Positions 22,175 through 32,449 of a stretch of DNA of 64,000 nucleotides are shown one piece after another. The notes beneath the pieces are model-generated. The model had not been told where the DNA came from and made no database searches. It saw nothing but the letters and a program-made list of their open reading frames with translations. This stretch comes from Cenococcum geophilum 1.58 (lineage: Eukaryota > Ascomycota > Dothideomycetes > Gloniales > Gloniaceae): NCBI GenBank assembly GCA_001692895.1, contig KV748260.1:434001-498000 (forward strand). The letters are read 5' to 3'. The position numbers and the translations under genes are program-made. Numbering within the stretch: position 1 is the stretch's first letter; each line of letters begins with the position of its first letter.

Positions 22175-23920
22175 TGACTATGGAGTGTCATAATTTCTTC
22201 CATTATACATCTGGCAGATGGATGTGCATGGACCTTTACGCTTCTGTTTCCCAACTGATAACTAATCTACCGTAGCTATAATGAGCATCTCCGTCTTTCT
22301 GAACGATATCTCCCATTCAATATTTTGGAGCTCAAACGTGTCGCTGCCAGATGTGTTGGTAGAACAGAATCGGACGACGGACGTCAAGGAATTTCGCAAG
22401 TTTGCTGAAGGCGGCTACGATAGAACTTTTAAGGTAACAATGCACGACGGGTTCCAGGTCATTGCGCGACTTCCATACCCTTCAACATGCCTAGACAAGC
22501 TCGCAACAGCCGGTGAGGTAGCTACTATGGACTTGATCCGATCCTTTGGAATATCAGCCCCTAAGATCTTTGATTATTCGGCTACAGCTCACAGTTCTGT
22601 GGGCTCTGAGTATATCACTATGGAAAATTATGTGGAAAGGACCTTAGAAACACCTAGCATCAACTATCTAAGGGCCGAAGAATACGAATGATCAAGCAAA
22701 TTGTCCAGAAAGAGGCTACAGTTTTCTTCATTCAACTGCCTGCTTACGGGAGTATATACTATGAGCGTGACCTAGAGCCTAACTGTAGGAGGGTCAAGAT
22801 ACCAGATCGGAATGGCGTTAAGCAACTCTGCATTGGGCTGAATACCGCATTAGGTTGGTGGCATGACTATCGAGATCTGCTTCCGGTAGACCATGTGAGC
22901 AATATTGCGTTTACTGAGTCTCAAACTCTGACATTCTTCGCAGTCGAGCGTGTGGAGGATACTCTGGTGGCTGGTGCTAAAAAGGAGCTCGCCCGGATGG
23001 TGCAATATGCTCGGCCTCGTTTTCCGTTTGAGCGTATGTATGGGGAATTTCGTAACCACAATAAAGCGGATCCTACCGAACACATCACCAGCCTTAAAAA
23101 CTACATACAAATTGCGCCATTTTTGATACCTAAGGACCGCGAGAGTCACTGGCCTATTATTCGGCATACAGATCCCCACCCCCCCAACATCCTCGTGTCC
23201 GACGACCCCAAAATTGTTGGAATGATAGATTGGCAGCACTGCTACGTTTTACCGCTGTTGTCGCAGGCTGGAATTCCCAAGTACTTCCGGAATTATGGTA
23301 ATGAGGAGTCTGAGAGACTTACCACACTGCGACTCTCTAACAATCTAGCCGAACTAATTGAGGAAGAGAAGGTCACTGCAATGGAGCAATGGAGCAAACA
23401 CCATATCCATTCTTACTACTTAGCTGCCTCAGCCAACCTGAACAAGGTCCACTTCCGTACCCGTATGGAAGACCGGAGCATTTTTAGATCTAGAATATTT
23501 CAGCATGCGGGCAAGCTATGGGAAGGGGACAGCGTGACGCTAAAAGCAGACTTGATACAAGTAATGCAGGACTAGAAAGAGCTCGTTGAACCTGTACGCG
23601 AGGAGTTACTACCTTGTCCTATATCATATACCGAGAAAGAAGTGGAGGACTGCCTGAGAATCAGCGCCAGGTAGAGGGACGCCAATATCTAGCTCAGAAG
23701 TATACGTGATGGCCTCGAGATCACTGCTGACGGCTGGACTCTAACAAATAATTACGACGATACGATTCAACAGACTAAGTTAATCAAAAAGAAGGTACTG
23801 GAAGCTGCTAATGATGCCGAAAGAGTACACGTCCAGAAGCACTGGCCGTTCGATGATTTCGACGAAGGAGAAAGAGAGGTAGTGAAAGGGTTCAGTATCT
23901 GTACGTGGAGCTCTGAATAG
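22175..23920 (+). pseudogene. AIM9-like phosphotransferase (APH/kinase-fold) pseudogene
   Basis: The gene starts at ATG 22175 (HYTSGRWM), then a 52-bp intron at 22224-22275 (GTGCAT...TAG). The next exon reads IYNEHLRLSERYLPF, LELKRVAAR, as in the fungal phosphotransferase family related to Altered Inheritance of Mitochondria 9. The frame then shifts before 22420 into KFAEGGYDRTFKV, continues to a stop at 22691 and shifts again near 22688 into MIKQIVQKE. The catalytic block is clear (HTDPHPPNILVSDDPK, IGMIDWQH-like). Past a TAG at 23573-23575 the family's tail continues (CPISYTEKEVEDCL; KHWPFDDFDEG) with further TAG codons at 23672 and 23690. At least two frameshifts and three stops make it a pseudogene. 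The TAGs fit C-to-T or G-to-A change (CAG or TGG origin). Confidence 0.8.
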
Positions 23921-24498
23921 AAGAAGGGAGGGGAAGGCACGGTTGAGGCCAGGGAATAGCAATTTCGGAGAGCGTTTCATTCAGAAAGAAAAGGCTGAGA
24001 ATGCAGGAATGGTCATGTAGATTTGAGATTTATAAGACAAATGACTGTCTCAAGCTCAAACGGACACGAGGATTTGATAATGAGATATGGCTGCATAATC
24101 CCTTGCAAGCCTCAAAATTATATTTAAATACTCCCGGGAGGATAAAAGCCCTGACTTGGCAAGCAGAAGAGTATCCAAAGCTCCAGCTCCCTATCCGGAA
24201 ATACCGCGCCTGGGGTATGATCTCGATCACTGTCATCGACTCATCCATGATAAAGCCACCCGTACTAGGCGATTGTGAGAAGGACATGTAGCTTTGTGAA
24301 ATTGGCAATGTTGAAACCTTACACCATTTGCAGATTGACCAACCGATTTGTCTTTCATGCATCCTATCCACTTTTTTCCCTCCGGGGTATTTCATCTCAA
24401 CTCATTGCCGTCTATGGGCTTCAGATATTCCAATGCCATGAGAACTCCTAACTCCTCATAATTAATCGTAACAAAACTCCGGTTCATCTTAGTGCTCC
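23921..24498. other. intergenic, no supported gene
   Basis: A 96-codon plus-strand frame at 24001-24291 has no domain and is opposed by an equally open minus-strand frame, so I do not call a gene. This is the 3' flank of ALB1. Confidence 0.4.
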
Positions 24499-25142
24499 TT
24501 ATAGAATCTCGTCTTCTTCTTCCGCCGCCGTAGCAGCAGGTAACGGTACCGATTCGGGAACAGTTCCTGCGTTGACTTCGCTTACTGCGCCAGGTTGAGC
24601 TGTGTCCGGTATCGGTTCTGTATCTCCTGAAGTTTCCTCCACAGCTTCCATTTCCTCATCGCTGACCCATTCTCCACCTCCTCCACTTTCTAAAGCGCTA
24701 AATGCATTATTTGTTTTTGTACCAGTCTTCTCTCCGTTTAGCTCATCCCAAGCCCTCCGCCTCTCTCGGACTCTCTTTTCTCGGCCTACGCTTTTCTGTA
24801 CCTTGACCTCGGTTTTCTCCATGAAATCTGCAGCACGCTCCATGCCTTTAATCTGTCGGAGACGTTGTTGACGCTTTAGCGGCTTTGATTTGGGATTACG
24901 TTTTGATATGCCGACCGACTGAGCGGCTAATACGTGAGGTTTTGGCGTGGGCTTAGAAGTGGTAGGGGTGGAGGGCCTTGGAAGGGTCTTGAGGGATTTG
25001 TCGAGGTTGAGGCTTGGAGAGGTGGCACGGCGGGCGGCGCGAGAGTGGGGTGTCGTTGCTGTAAGAAGGGTTAGATCTCCATGACATATAGGGGGATAAA
25101 AGTAAACGCACCCTTCTTCTTCAGCTTCGCGGTTTTAGCCAT
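24499..25142 (-). CDS. alb1: ALB1-like ribosome biogenesis protein
   Basis: Two exons, 25142-25112 (31 nt) and 25058-24499, with a 53-bp intron (GTGCGT...TTACAG), give 196 aa. The tiny first exon encodes MAKTAKLKKK, then TTPHSRAARRATSPSLNLDK and LKTLPRP, the hallmark start of fungal Alb1. The middle (KRQQRLRQIKGMERAADFM, KVQKSVGREKRVRERRRAWD) is basic and helical; the C-terminus is acidic (AAEEEDEIL). Alb1 acts with Arx1 as a shuttling factor on pre-60S particles. It is divergent from the UBP1-like gene. The ATG-to-ATG distance is about 394 bp. Confidence 0.85.
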
Positions 25143-25536
25143 GATGCTGTAGTGGAGAGGGGTTAGTATGGAGTTGTAGTTGTTGCTGTTGTGGTAATTA
25201 TTGTTGTGGTGTATATTGAGAATGTGGGATTTTTTGATGCCAAGATTTCGAAATTGCGCACGGGCCAGGTGTTTTTATTCGAGGACCTGAGACCAAGACC
25301 GACCTGAGCCTCACTCTCCATCTCGCGCTCTGACCACTTTGGCATCCTCAATCGCCCACCTCTCTTGACGTTTTCACGTCATCCTTAGCTGCCTCCGTTT
25401 CCTTGTCTCGCCTATCTCGATGCCGGCTAGGAAATTCCAACACGATCGTTCGTCAGGTCCCTGCAGGAACTCTACGCGCTGGCCCGAATGATATAGGGAA
25501 TCCATTCACTGTCTCCGCCACCACCGCTTCACGACG
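25143..25536. promoter_or_regulatory. divergent promoter between ALB1 and UBP1-like gene
   Basis: Head-to-head arrangement; both promoters must lie here. A run of short GTT/ATT-type repeats occurs at 25175-25210. No specific factor site is assigned. Confidence 0.45.
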
Positions 25537-27912
25537 ATGAGCACCCCAGACTTCCCGGACACGGCGAACTACGCACACACGGGGCATTCACAAGATCCTA
25601 CTGTCTCGTTGGAATCTATACTCCTTGTCTCTCTTGTTGGAATTTATGTCGCGTATAAGCTCCTAGAGTCCTTCGGCCTACCCATCCATCTTTGGTTGTC
25701 TCCCCTGCTCAGGATGGCGTGGAACAGCTTCGTATACCTTGTCCCTGCCCGAGTTGCGTTTGCATTGGGTAGTTCTGGCCCCATCGACTCCCTCTCTGCC
25801 GATCCGAACAACGTGAAGAGCAACCCGGAAGACATGCAAGCAGCGAAGAGCGAAGTTCTTCAGAAAGTCTTTGGACTTGACAAATGGGGCCTGTTAAAGA
25901 GCGTACAAGGTGATCGGTCACTCCGGGGCCTGAGCATGCTTCTAAAGGTTGGATCTAATGATGCACCGCCTGGGTTAGGAAACTGGGACAATTCGTGCTA
26001 TCAGAACAGCGTGATCCAGGGCCTCGCATCACTACCTTCTCTCCGAGTATTTCTCTCTATGACCACCTCCAGCTTTACCACGTTTTCCATAGACACTACG
26101 AACGGGGCGCTTTTCGACACTATAACCAAACTTAATGATCCGGAGAATCATGGACAAAGGCTTTGGACTCCAGGAAAGTTAAAATCCATGAGCAGCTTTC
26201 AGCAACAGGATGCACAGGAATACTATTCAAAGATTTTGGACGAATTGGACAAAGAGGTTTTTAAAGCCTCAAAACAGACCCCTGACCAAAGAGCATCTGG
26301 TCTCCTCGAAGCTAGGGCTCTCATCACTAAAACTGCATCTGAAATCGCGAGCCCGGAGTCTGAAGGACATACAATCACGAAGAGAGAACCTGCTCTCTCC
26401 GTTTTGAAGCCGCTGCAAAACCCACTTGATGGACTACTTGCTCAACGGGTTGGCTGTATACGTTGCGGATACACGGACGGCTTGTCAATGATACCATTCA
26501 ATTGCCTTACTGTCCCCCTAGGAAAAGATTGGATATACGATATACGTGACTGTCTAGACGAGTACACTAAGCTGGAGCCAATAGAAGGAGTGGAGTGCGC
26601 AAAGTGTACACTCCTTCGAACCAAAGAAACCCTCACTGGTTTGATAGATGGATCATCTGTGGCGGGCTCTACTATGCCAGAAATTCTCCGCAAGAACATC
26701 ACTTCTCGCCTCCAAGCTGTCGAGGAAGCTTTGGAAGAAGATGACTTCGCGGACAATACTCTAATTAAGAAATGCCAAGTCCCAAAAAAGAATTGGATGT
26801 CGAGTACGAAGTCACGACAGGCAGTTATAGCACGGTCGCCCAAATCGTTGGTAATTCATGTTAATCGGAGTGTTTTTGATGAGTTTACGGGTGCTCAGAT
26901 GAAGAATTACGCGGACGTTAAATTTCCTAGGGACCTTGATCTGGGGCCGTGGTGTCTGGGTTCTCGCCCGTCGCATTCCCGGGAATTAGACGAAGAATCA
27001 CCAGAAGAATGGTCAAAAGATCCTACAAAGTCCATGCTTGGTCCAATCGATGAGGAATCCTCTGAACCCTCGCTATTCCAGTACAAGCTGCGCGCTGTGG
27101 TCACACATTATGGACGGCACGAAAATGGTCATTACGTTTGCTACAGGAAACATACTTCCACAGCCTCGGTGGCCAACGCTCCGGGGCCATCGGAAGAATT
27201 ATCGTCAAAGGATAAAACCCATATGGAGCCTAATGAAGGGTGGTGGCGTCTTAGTGATGAGGACGTAACGAGGGTGTCCGAAGAAGAAGTCTTGAGGCAA
27301 GGTGGAGTTTTTATGCTCTTCTACGAACGCTCCGAAATCGAGCCAAGCAAATCAGTGGGGGAAGCTTGCGATGCGAAGGTAGACAGTGCTGCTTCAGATG
27401 TAGTGGCTGTACCTCTCACATCTGCAGAGTTCGAGCCTGCCACTGGCGAGGGAGCTGGCCTTGGGGAATTGGATCCGGTGGAAGTACCACTTCCAAATGA
27501 AGTGGGAGAGGGTTTTTTTTCTTTGGAGTCAACTCCTTCTGCCACCCATTTGCCAGATTCAATGGCGGATACTAAGGAAACAAATAGCGAGAGCCATACT
27601 ACGACTGCCTCCTCTTCATCGGAACTCCAAGATTCCTATCTCTCACAAGAGCAGATGAATCCTACAGCAAATATGGATCAATCAAATTCTTCAGAGCTAG
27701 ATGACATGGTTAATGATTCAGAGGACACTTCATCCACTCATTTTACAAGCGAGGACGATGCTGATTTCGAGAGCTACCAAGAACACTTTGAACTTCCTTC
27801 TACTAATACATCTTCCATCAATAGCCCGTGCCTCATGAAGACGGCGGGGGCGTCAGGTAATCGGCACACGGACGGTTCACGCTCTTCTTTACCAATGGTC
27901 GCAGCGACGTAA
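25537..27912 (+). CDS. ubp1: UBP1-like membrane-anchored ubiquitin-specific protease
   Basis: A single-exon gene, 791 aa. Near residues 27-48 a membrane segment (ILLVSLVGIYVAYKLLESFG) is followed by a second hydrophobic stretch, as in Ubp1/USP30-type enzymes. The Cys box is GLGNWDNSCYQNS (catalytic Cys at residue 154). The His box is HYGRHENGHYVCY (catalytic His at residue 532). A C-x2-C pair (GCIRCGY) and a second pair (VECAKCTLL) form the usual zinc-binding finger. The last 190 residues are acidic and Ser-rich and are likely disordered. It removes ubiquitin from substrates, probably at the ER or outer mitochondrial membrane, but the exact membrane is inferred. The ATG is in good context and the family starts similarly. 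Confidence 0.88.
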   Translation: MSTPDFPDTANYAHTGHSQDPTVSLESILLVSLVGIYVAYKLLESFGLPIHLWLSPLLRMAWNSFVYLVPARVAFALGSSGPIDSLSADPNNVKSNPEDMQAAKSEVLQKVFGLDKWGLLKSVQGDRSLRGLSMLLKVGSNDAPPGLGNWDNSCYQNSVIQGLASLPSLRVFLSMTTSSFTTFSIDTTNGALFDTITKLNDPENHGQRLWTPGKLKSMSSFQQQDAQEYYSKILDELDKEVFKASKQTPDQRASGLLEARALITKTASEIASPESEGHTITKREPALSVLKPLQNPLDGLLAQRVGCIRCGYTDGLSMIPFNCLTVPLGKDWIYDIRDCLDEYTKLEPIEGVECAKCTLLRTKETLTGLIDGSSVAGSTMPEILRKNITSRLQAVEEALEEDDFADNTLIKKCQVPKKNWMSSTKSRQAVIARSPKSLVIHVNRSVFDEFTGAQMKNYADVKFPRDLDLGPWCLGSRPSHSRELDEESPEEWSKDPTKSMLGPIDEESSEPSLFQYKLRAVVTHYGRHENGHYVCYRKHTSTASVANAPGPSEELSSKDKTHMEPNEGWWRLSDEDVTRVSEEEVLRQGGVFMLFYERSEIEPSKSVGEACDAKVDSAASDVVAVPLTSAEFEPATGEGAGLGELDPVEVPLPNEVGEGFFSLESTPSATHLPDSMADTKETNSESHTTTASSSSELQDSYLSQEQMNPTANMDQSNSSELDDMVNDSEDTSSTHFTSEDDADFESYQEHFELPSTNTSSINSPCLMKTAGASGNRHTDGSRSSLPMVAAT

Positions 27913-28403
27913 ATACTCAGCACCACAGATATTGGGCGTCGTTTCTTTTCTTGATTCGTATGAGTTATGGGCGTTGAGCGAAACGACTCGCCCTCAAACG
28001 CGAATAACGCGGCTTTATGGAGTGATTTTCGCATTACGAAAGGAAACGAAAGCGTTGGAGGACCCGTGGGTTTGGTTGTTCCGGGAATTGCTCGATCCTG
28101 GTCTGCCAGGGCTTGCTTTGTCTTTGATTAGTATTGTTCGTATTACGACTCTATGAATCGGGCCACGTGCTCGGAATATCAATGAGCATAATATTTGACC
28201 TATTCTTAACCATTACCGGAGACGGCGGTTGGGAAAATCAGGGGGCGTGTGGATAGTGTTGCCTGGTATCAAGTCCTCGTATTTCGCTGTTCGTTGCCTT
28301 CATCAGTGGCCCTGAAATCCTGCGAGTGTTTTGAAGAGCTATTTCTTGTGACATACTACTCGCCCCCATCCACCCGCTTAATCCTGAGCCTGGCCTCTAG
28401 CAT
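27913..28403. other. intergenic, convergent 3' ends
   Basis: No gene seen; probably terminators of the UBP1-like gene and of the minus-strand gene ending at 28404. Confidence 0.4.
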
Positions 28404-29640
28404 TTAATTACCAGATGTAGTCGTACTTACCCTAGAAGTCGAAGTGGGTTTGCGTGAGGGCCCTTTCCTAGGCTTCTTCGTCCATTCGGCTTTGCGAGCT
28501 TTCATAGCATCTCGCGCACCCTGAGCCCGAAGATCTAGGATGTACTGCAGAGCTGCTTCGTCGGGCGGTTTCCCAGAGAGTTTTAGCAGAGACAGTAAGC
28601 TAGTTTTGCTAGGGTGAGTGATGTGTGAGGGGATTTTGATAGCGGTGTCGGTGGACTGGTGCGGCATTAATTGGGTCTGGTAGAGTGGTCGGCTCTGTGT
28701 AGGAGCTGCTGTCAATGTTGCAATTGGGTTAGCTCGATACTCGTCCATAGACGTAGCAGAGACGGCTGAGGGTGAAGCGCTTCGTCTTACGTTCCGCTGA
28801 AGACTGCGCCAGAATCGCAAGTTGGTGTGGTCGACCACCGTACCATTAGACTTGTAGCCGTCATCGTCCTCCGCTAGGACATGCACAACATACCATTCTT
28901 GATCAGCAGCGGGAGCTCTAGCAATCTTCTCCGGAATCTTCTCAATTAGTTCTACGTCTAGACTTCTATGAACATTATTTGACGGACCAACTATGAGTCG
29001 CTCAGGTATTGTTGCACGCGGAGTCCTTGCTGTTGGATAGTCCCGAAAAGAAAGATTGTCCCGGACTAGCTGCGTCATCACCGTCAGGGGTGTACGGCCT
29101 GATTTCGGTGAGATATTGGTTATTATCTCAAAAGGCGGTGTCGGTGACGGAACCGGCTCTGTGAGATAATCTGAAAAAGATATCCATCGGCCGGGGACGA
29201 GGTACTCTCGAGGGCTTGGAGGATCAATCAGGCTGGGATACTGGCGTATCGAGGAAAGGAAGGGAAGTGGTAACCCGACTGACTAGGTAGGTGATATTCT
29301 TGAGAATTTGGTCGTCGATCTATTCTCGGGAATAGTGCAGTGCTATGCTCCGCGGTAGCGTTTGAGATACTCTGGTGTAGAGGTTTGACGTGATAGAACA
29401 TTCTCAACGTTGCGTGCCTGTGCCATGGTGGTGGATCGGTTTCCATAGAGCCATGCTGATTGAATGGGCTGGCATATTTTCCATTCACAGTTCGCTGAAG
29501 CAGTCACTGTGTTAGGTGAAAACCGTGAAATATGGGTTGACTGCGGTTGTGAAGTTTTTCGAGCTTGATCGCTAGCAAAGACCGCCTCGTCTGCAAGAGC
29601 ATTTGCCTAAAGCGAAGAAGAAAGTTCCCTTTCATACTTT
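28404..29640 (-). pseudogene. unknown coding frame interrupted by a few TAG codons
   Basis: The minus-strand frame is plainly open for 225 codons (29081-28404, with Lys/Arg-rich tail KKPRKGPSRKPTS). It continues upward without a shift through a coding-looking segment (REYLVPGRW, PPFEIITNISPKSGRTPLT) and further through MAQARNVENVLSRQTS and TPEYLKRYRG to about 29640. Only TAG codons interrupt it (29283-29285, 29343-29345, 29607-29609). These could be RIP-type damage of CAG or TGG codons, or they may fall in short introns that keep the phase. A TAG is also found at 29670-29672 and the frame stays largely open to about 30060. Family not recognised. The last codons include a GTAAGT, so a further exon cannot be excluded. 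Confidence 0.45.
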
Positions 29641-31038
29641 AAATACCCATCCACGGGTGTTTGTGCCGTCTAAGAAAGAGTTCCGCGCTTTGGTTGTAAA
29701 ATGCGCTGACCCCTAGTATCGTTGGTTACTTGAAAGGCTCACGGTGGTATTTGGGTTGAGTTCACTGATGCATATGCTGAGGATGACGAAGATAATGAAG
29801 GTAATGAAAATATTTGATGTTGAAATGAAAGAAAAGCAATACAGCTAAACGTTGCGTCTGTTTGGTGAGTTCCATTTCCACGCTCAATGAGTTGGGCTTG
29901 CACCGAAAAGGCATGATGTCCAAAAATGATCAGGTCAACATATCGACTGGACGGCAGACTTCCACGAATACGTGTCCGGATTAGTGAATACCGAGCCTAT
30001 AGCCTTGCAAGCTGATGCGTCTGAGTTGATAACTGACTCCACAAAGGTGAGTAATCAATTCCATTCGACGAAGGCGTCTACGGGGCCCAGGGATATTCGT
30101 CGCTGCAGGAATCTCTGTGGTCACGAGCTCTTCCAGCCTCTACTGATGATAGGTAGCGTATTGTGCAACATTTCATGTTGACCTGTTCTAGCAGGAGGAT
30201 TTTGAGCCCAGCTAATGAGGCATGGAGCATCGGCTTTACGGCAAGGTAAAGGTGCTGAAGGTCATGCTGAAGGTGCAGAATTGGTCCGGGCCATGAATTA
30301 GACAATCTCTGGCATATCCCATATCCGAAGAGTGCATGAAGTGGACAAAAAAGAAAGTTGAGGACGAGCGTGGGGAGTGGAAGTCCGTTGGAGAGTGCCA
30401 AGCGCAAGCCCCCTTCACCGGTGGTCAGGTCTTGCATATCATAACTACCCAGAGATGTAGTCAGATAGGTACCTGGATAGGTACCCAGATAGGTACCTTC
30501 AACATGTTCAAGCGGTAGTGTATATTGCAAAGCATTGTACACGCTCACTGCAGACTCCAGGGCAGTGATCTTGTTCTTAAAATCTCACCGCGTTCTCGGC
30601 CCTAACATCTCTGGGGATGACCGCCTGCGAGATGCCGCCTCAGCTCCTCCTCACCCAGGCACCAATCATGGCAGCGTCCAACACCGCGGCTTCAATCATA
30701 CTTTCCGCACGACTGCGTGGAAGTCCATCGGTTCAAGCTCCGGGATGTGTCGTGTGCATCAAAGCGCGCCCTGAATTGTCCGAACAACCCGGGAGCGGGG
30801 TCGACGCCAGAATCGTGGGGTAAGTTAACCCGTGCGCCAATATCATGTTTGCATTCGCCGTCATGGTGAGGTGATCACAGGTCCAAGTTTAAAATGCGTG
30901 TTTACATGTCCCCTGACGCCCTTCTCCCGTCTTCTTCTCACTCCGCCATTTAAGAACCTTGAAGGAGGCCATTCGGAGATCATGCGGGCCGGATAGCGTA
31001 CTCCTCACGTTCAATTCCTGGACTTTTAACTTTTCAGT
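29641..31038. other. mostly non-coding stretch with a short GGTACC repeat
   Basis: No gene is supported. A 156-codon minus-strand frame at 30078-30548 is countered by plus-strand frames and shows no domain. At about 30469-30501 a short imperfect tandem repeat (AGGTACC spaced by about 12 bases, three copies) is visible. The last part is the likely promoter of the dehydrogenase. Confidence 0.4.
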
Positions 31039-32149
31039 ATGGTCTGCAAAGAGAAATATCTGGTTCTCCACCTCGGAGATCCAGTACAGCACAATCCAGA
31101 AATCCACAACCGGTTCTTGTCTGAATTCAACATCATTCGGCCCTCCGATGCCGAGCGTCAGAGACCTCAGTTTATGCAGGCGCTGAAAGAGAAAAAATGG
31201 GGAAATTTCGATGCCATCTTCCGTCCGTTTTGGAACACCGGAGGGGAGATGGGGCGTTGGGATGCAGAGCTTGTTCCCCTGCTCCCACCATCCGTAAAGA
31301 TATTCGCTAGTGCGGGCGCCGGGTATGATTGGGCAGACGTTGACGTCCTGGCGGCGAACGGTAGGCATTGTGGAATTCTGAATGGCCAAGTCTATGGCAT
31401 TAGATCGACTAACTTTAAAAGGTATTGTGTACTGTAATGGTGCCACAGCATCTTCGGAAGCCGTGGCCGACATGGCAATTTTCCACATTTTATCAGTCTT
31501 CCGGAATTTGACATGGTCCCATCTCGCAGCTCGCTCTTGTGACCCAGAGCAATGGATAGAAGCCCACAAGTATGCCACCTTGACTGCCCGTAATCCACGA
31601 GGACACAGCCTGGGCATCGTTGGACTAGGCAACATTGGCTACCTTATCGCCAGCAAGGCATATCACGGTTTTGGAATGAAAATTCAATACCACGACGTAG
31701 CCCGTAAGACTGCAGAGCAAGAGGCGGCATTGGACGCCACTTTCTTTGACAGCCTTGATGCACTCCTTGGGGAATCTGACTGCATTTTGATAGCAATACC
31801 ATATTTTGGCAGGAAGCTTATTGATGTTGCGAGCCTGCGTAAGTTCAAGAAAGGCTCTCGATTTGTCAATGTTGCTCGAGGTGCCCTGGTGGATGAAGAC
31901 GCTCTCGTCGAAGCGCTTAACTCAGGGCATGTGCTCGCTGCAGGACTTGACGTTCATGCAAACGAGCCGCATGTGCACCCTGAACTGGCAAAGATGAGGA
32001 ATGTTACACTTACTAGTCATAATGGTGGTGGCGCTTTGGATACGATTATTGGGTTTGAGCGACTAGCCATGGAGAATATCGAGGGCTTACTTCTAAAAGG
32101 AAAACCCTTGACCCCTGTGAATATGCATCTTATTAGAAAGAGTATCTAG
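31039..32149 (+). CDS. D-isomer-specific 2-hydroxyacid dehydrogenase
   Basis: Exons 31039-31360 and 31422-32149 join in phase across a 61-bp intron (GTAGGC...CTAAC...AAAAG), giving 349 aa. The join restores VDVLAANGIVYCNGAT. Features in order: FASAGAGYDWADVD around residues 90-103; the NAD-binding loop GLGNIG near 174-180; ARGALVDEDALVEAL with the substrate-binding Arg near 258; AAGLDVHANEP with the catalytic-relay Glu; and HNGGG with the catalytic His near 305. It interconverts a 2-oxoacid and its D-2-hydroxyacid using NAD(P)H. Substrate unknown; hydroxyisocaproate or glyoxylate are possibilities. Cytosolic; no targeting signal or peroxisomal tail seen (ends RKSI). Confidence 0.9.
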
Positions 32150-32449
32150 CCAAATTAATTTTTTTGCTCGACTTGTGTTGGCCTAGATCTGCTTAGATGC
32201 TAGCGAAAAGCGCCAACTCTATGCAGTATTACCCATCCACTTTCTCAGCCAACCGCACATTTCCCTCCCAGAACACTGATCTCAACTAAAAACAACATGA
32301 CAGCTCTTGACGTTGCCTCGTAGTAAGAAAGACATCGTATTCAGCCAATGAGCGATATGCAATAACGCCCTCTGAGCTTATCTATACTGCAGGGCACTCC
32401 ATGTCAGCTGCACAAAATTTCCCGACTTTTATCACTTAACCAACCGCGA
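32150..32449. other. short intergenic promoter region
   Basis: No gene; likely promoter of the next gene. Contains CAACCGCACATTTCCC-type CA-rich stretch only. Confidence 0.35.

Noticed and set aside
24001-24395. overlapping frames on both strands
   Set aside because: Both are open for about 100 codons with no domain; at most one could be real and neither is supported.
30078-30548. 156-codon minus-strand open frame
   Set aside because: No homology-like features, contains the short GGTACC repeat, and is opposed by plus-strand frames.
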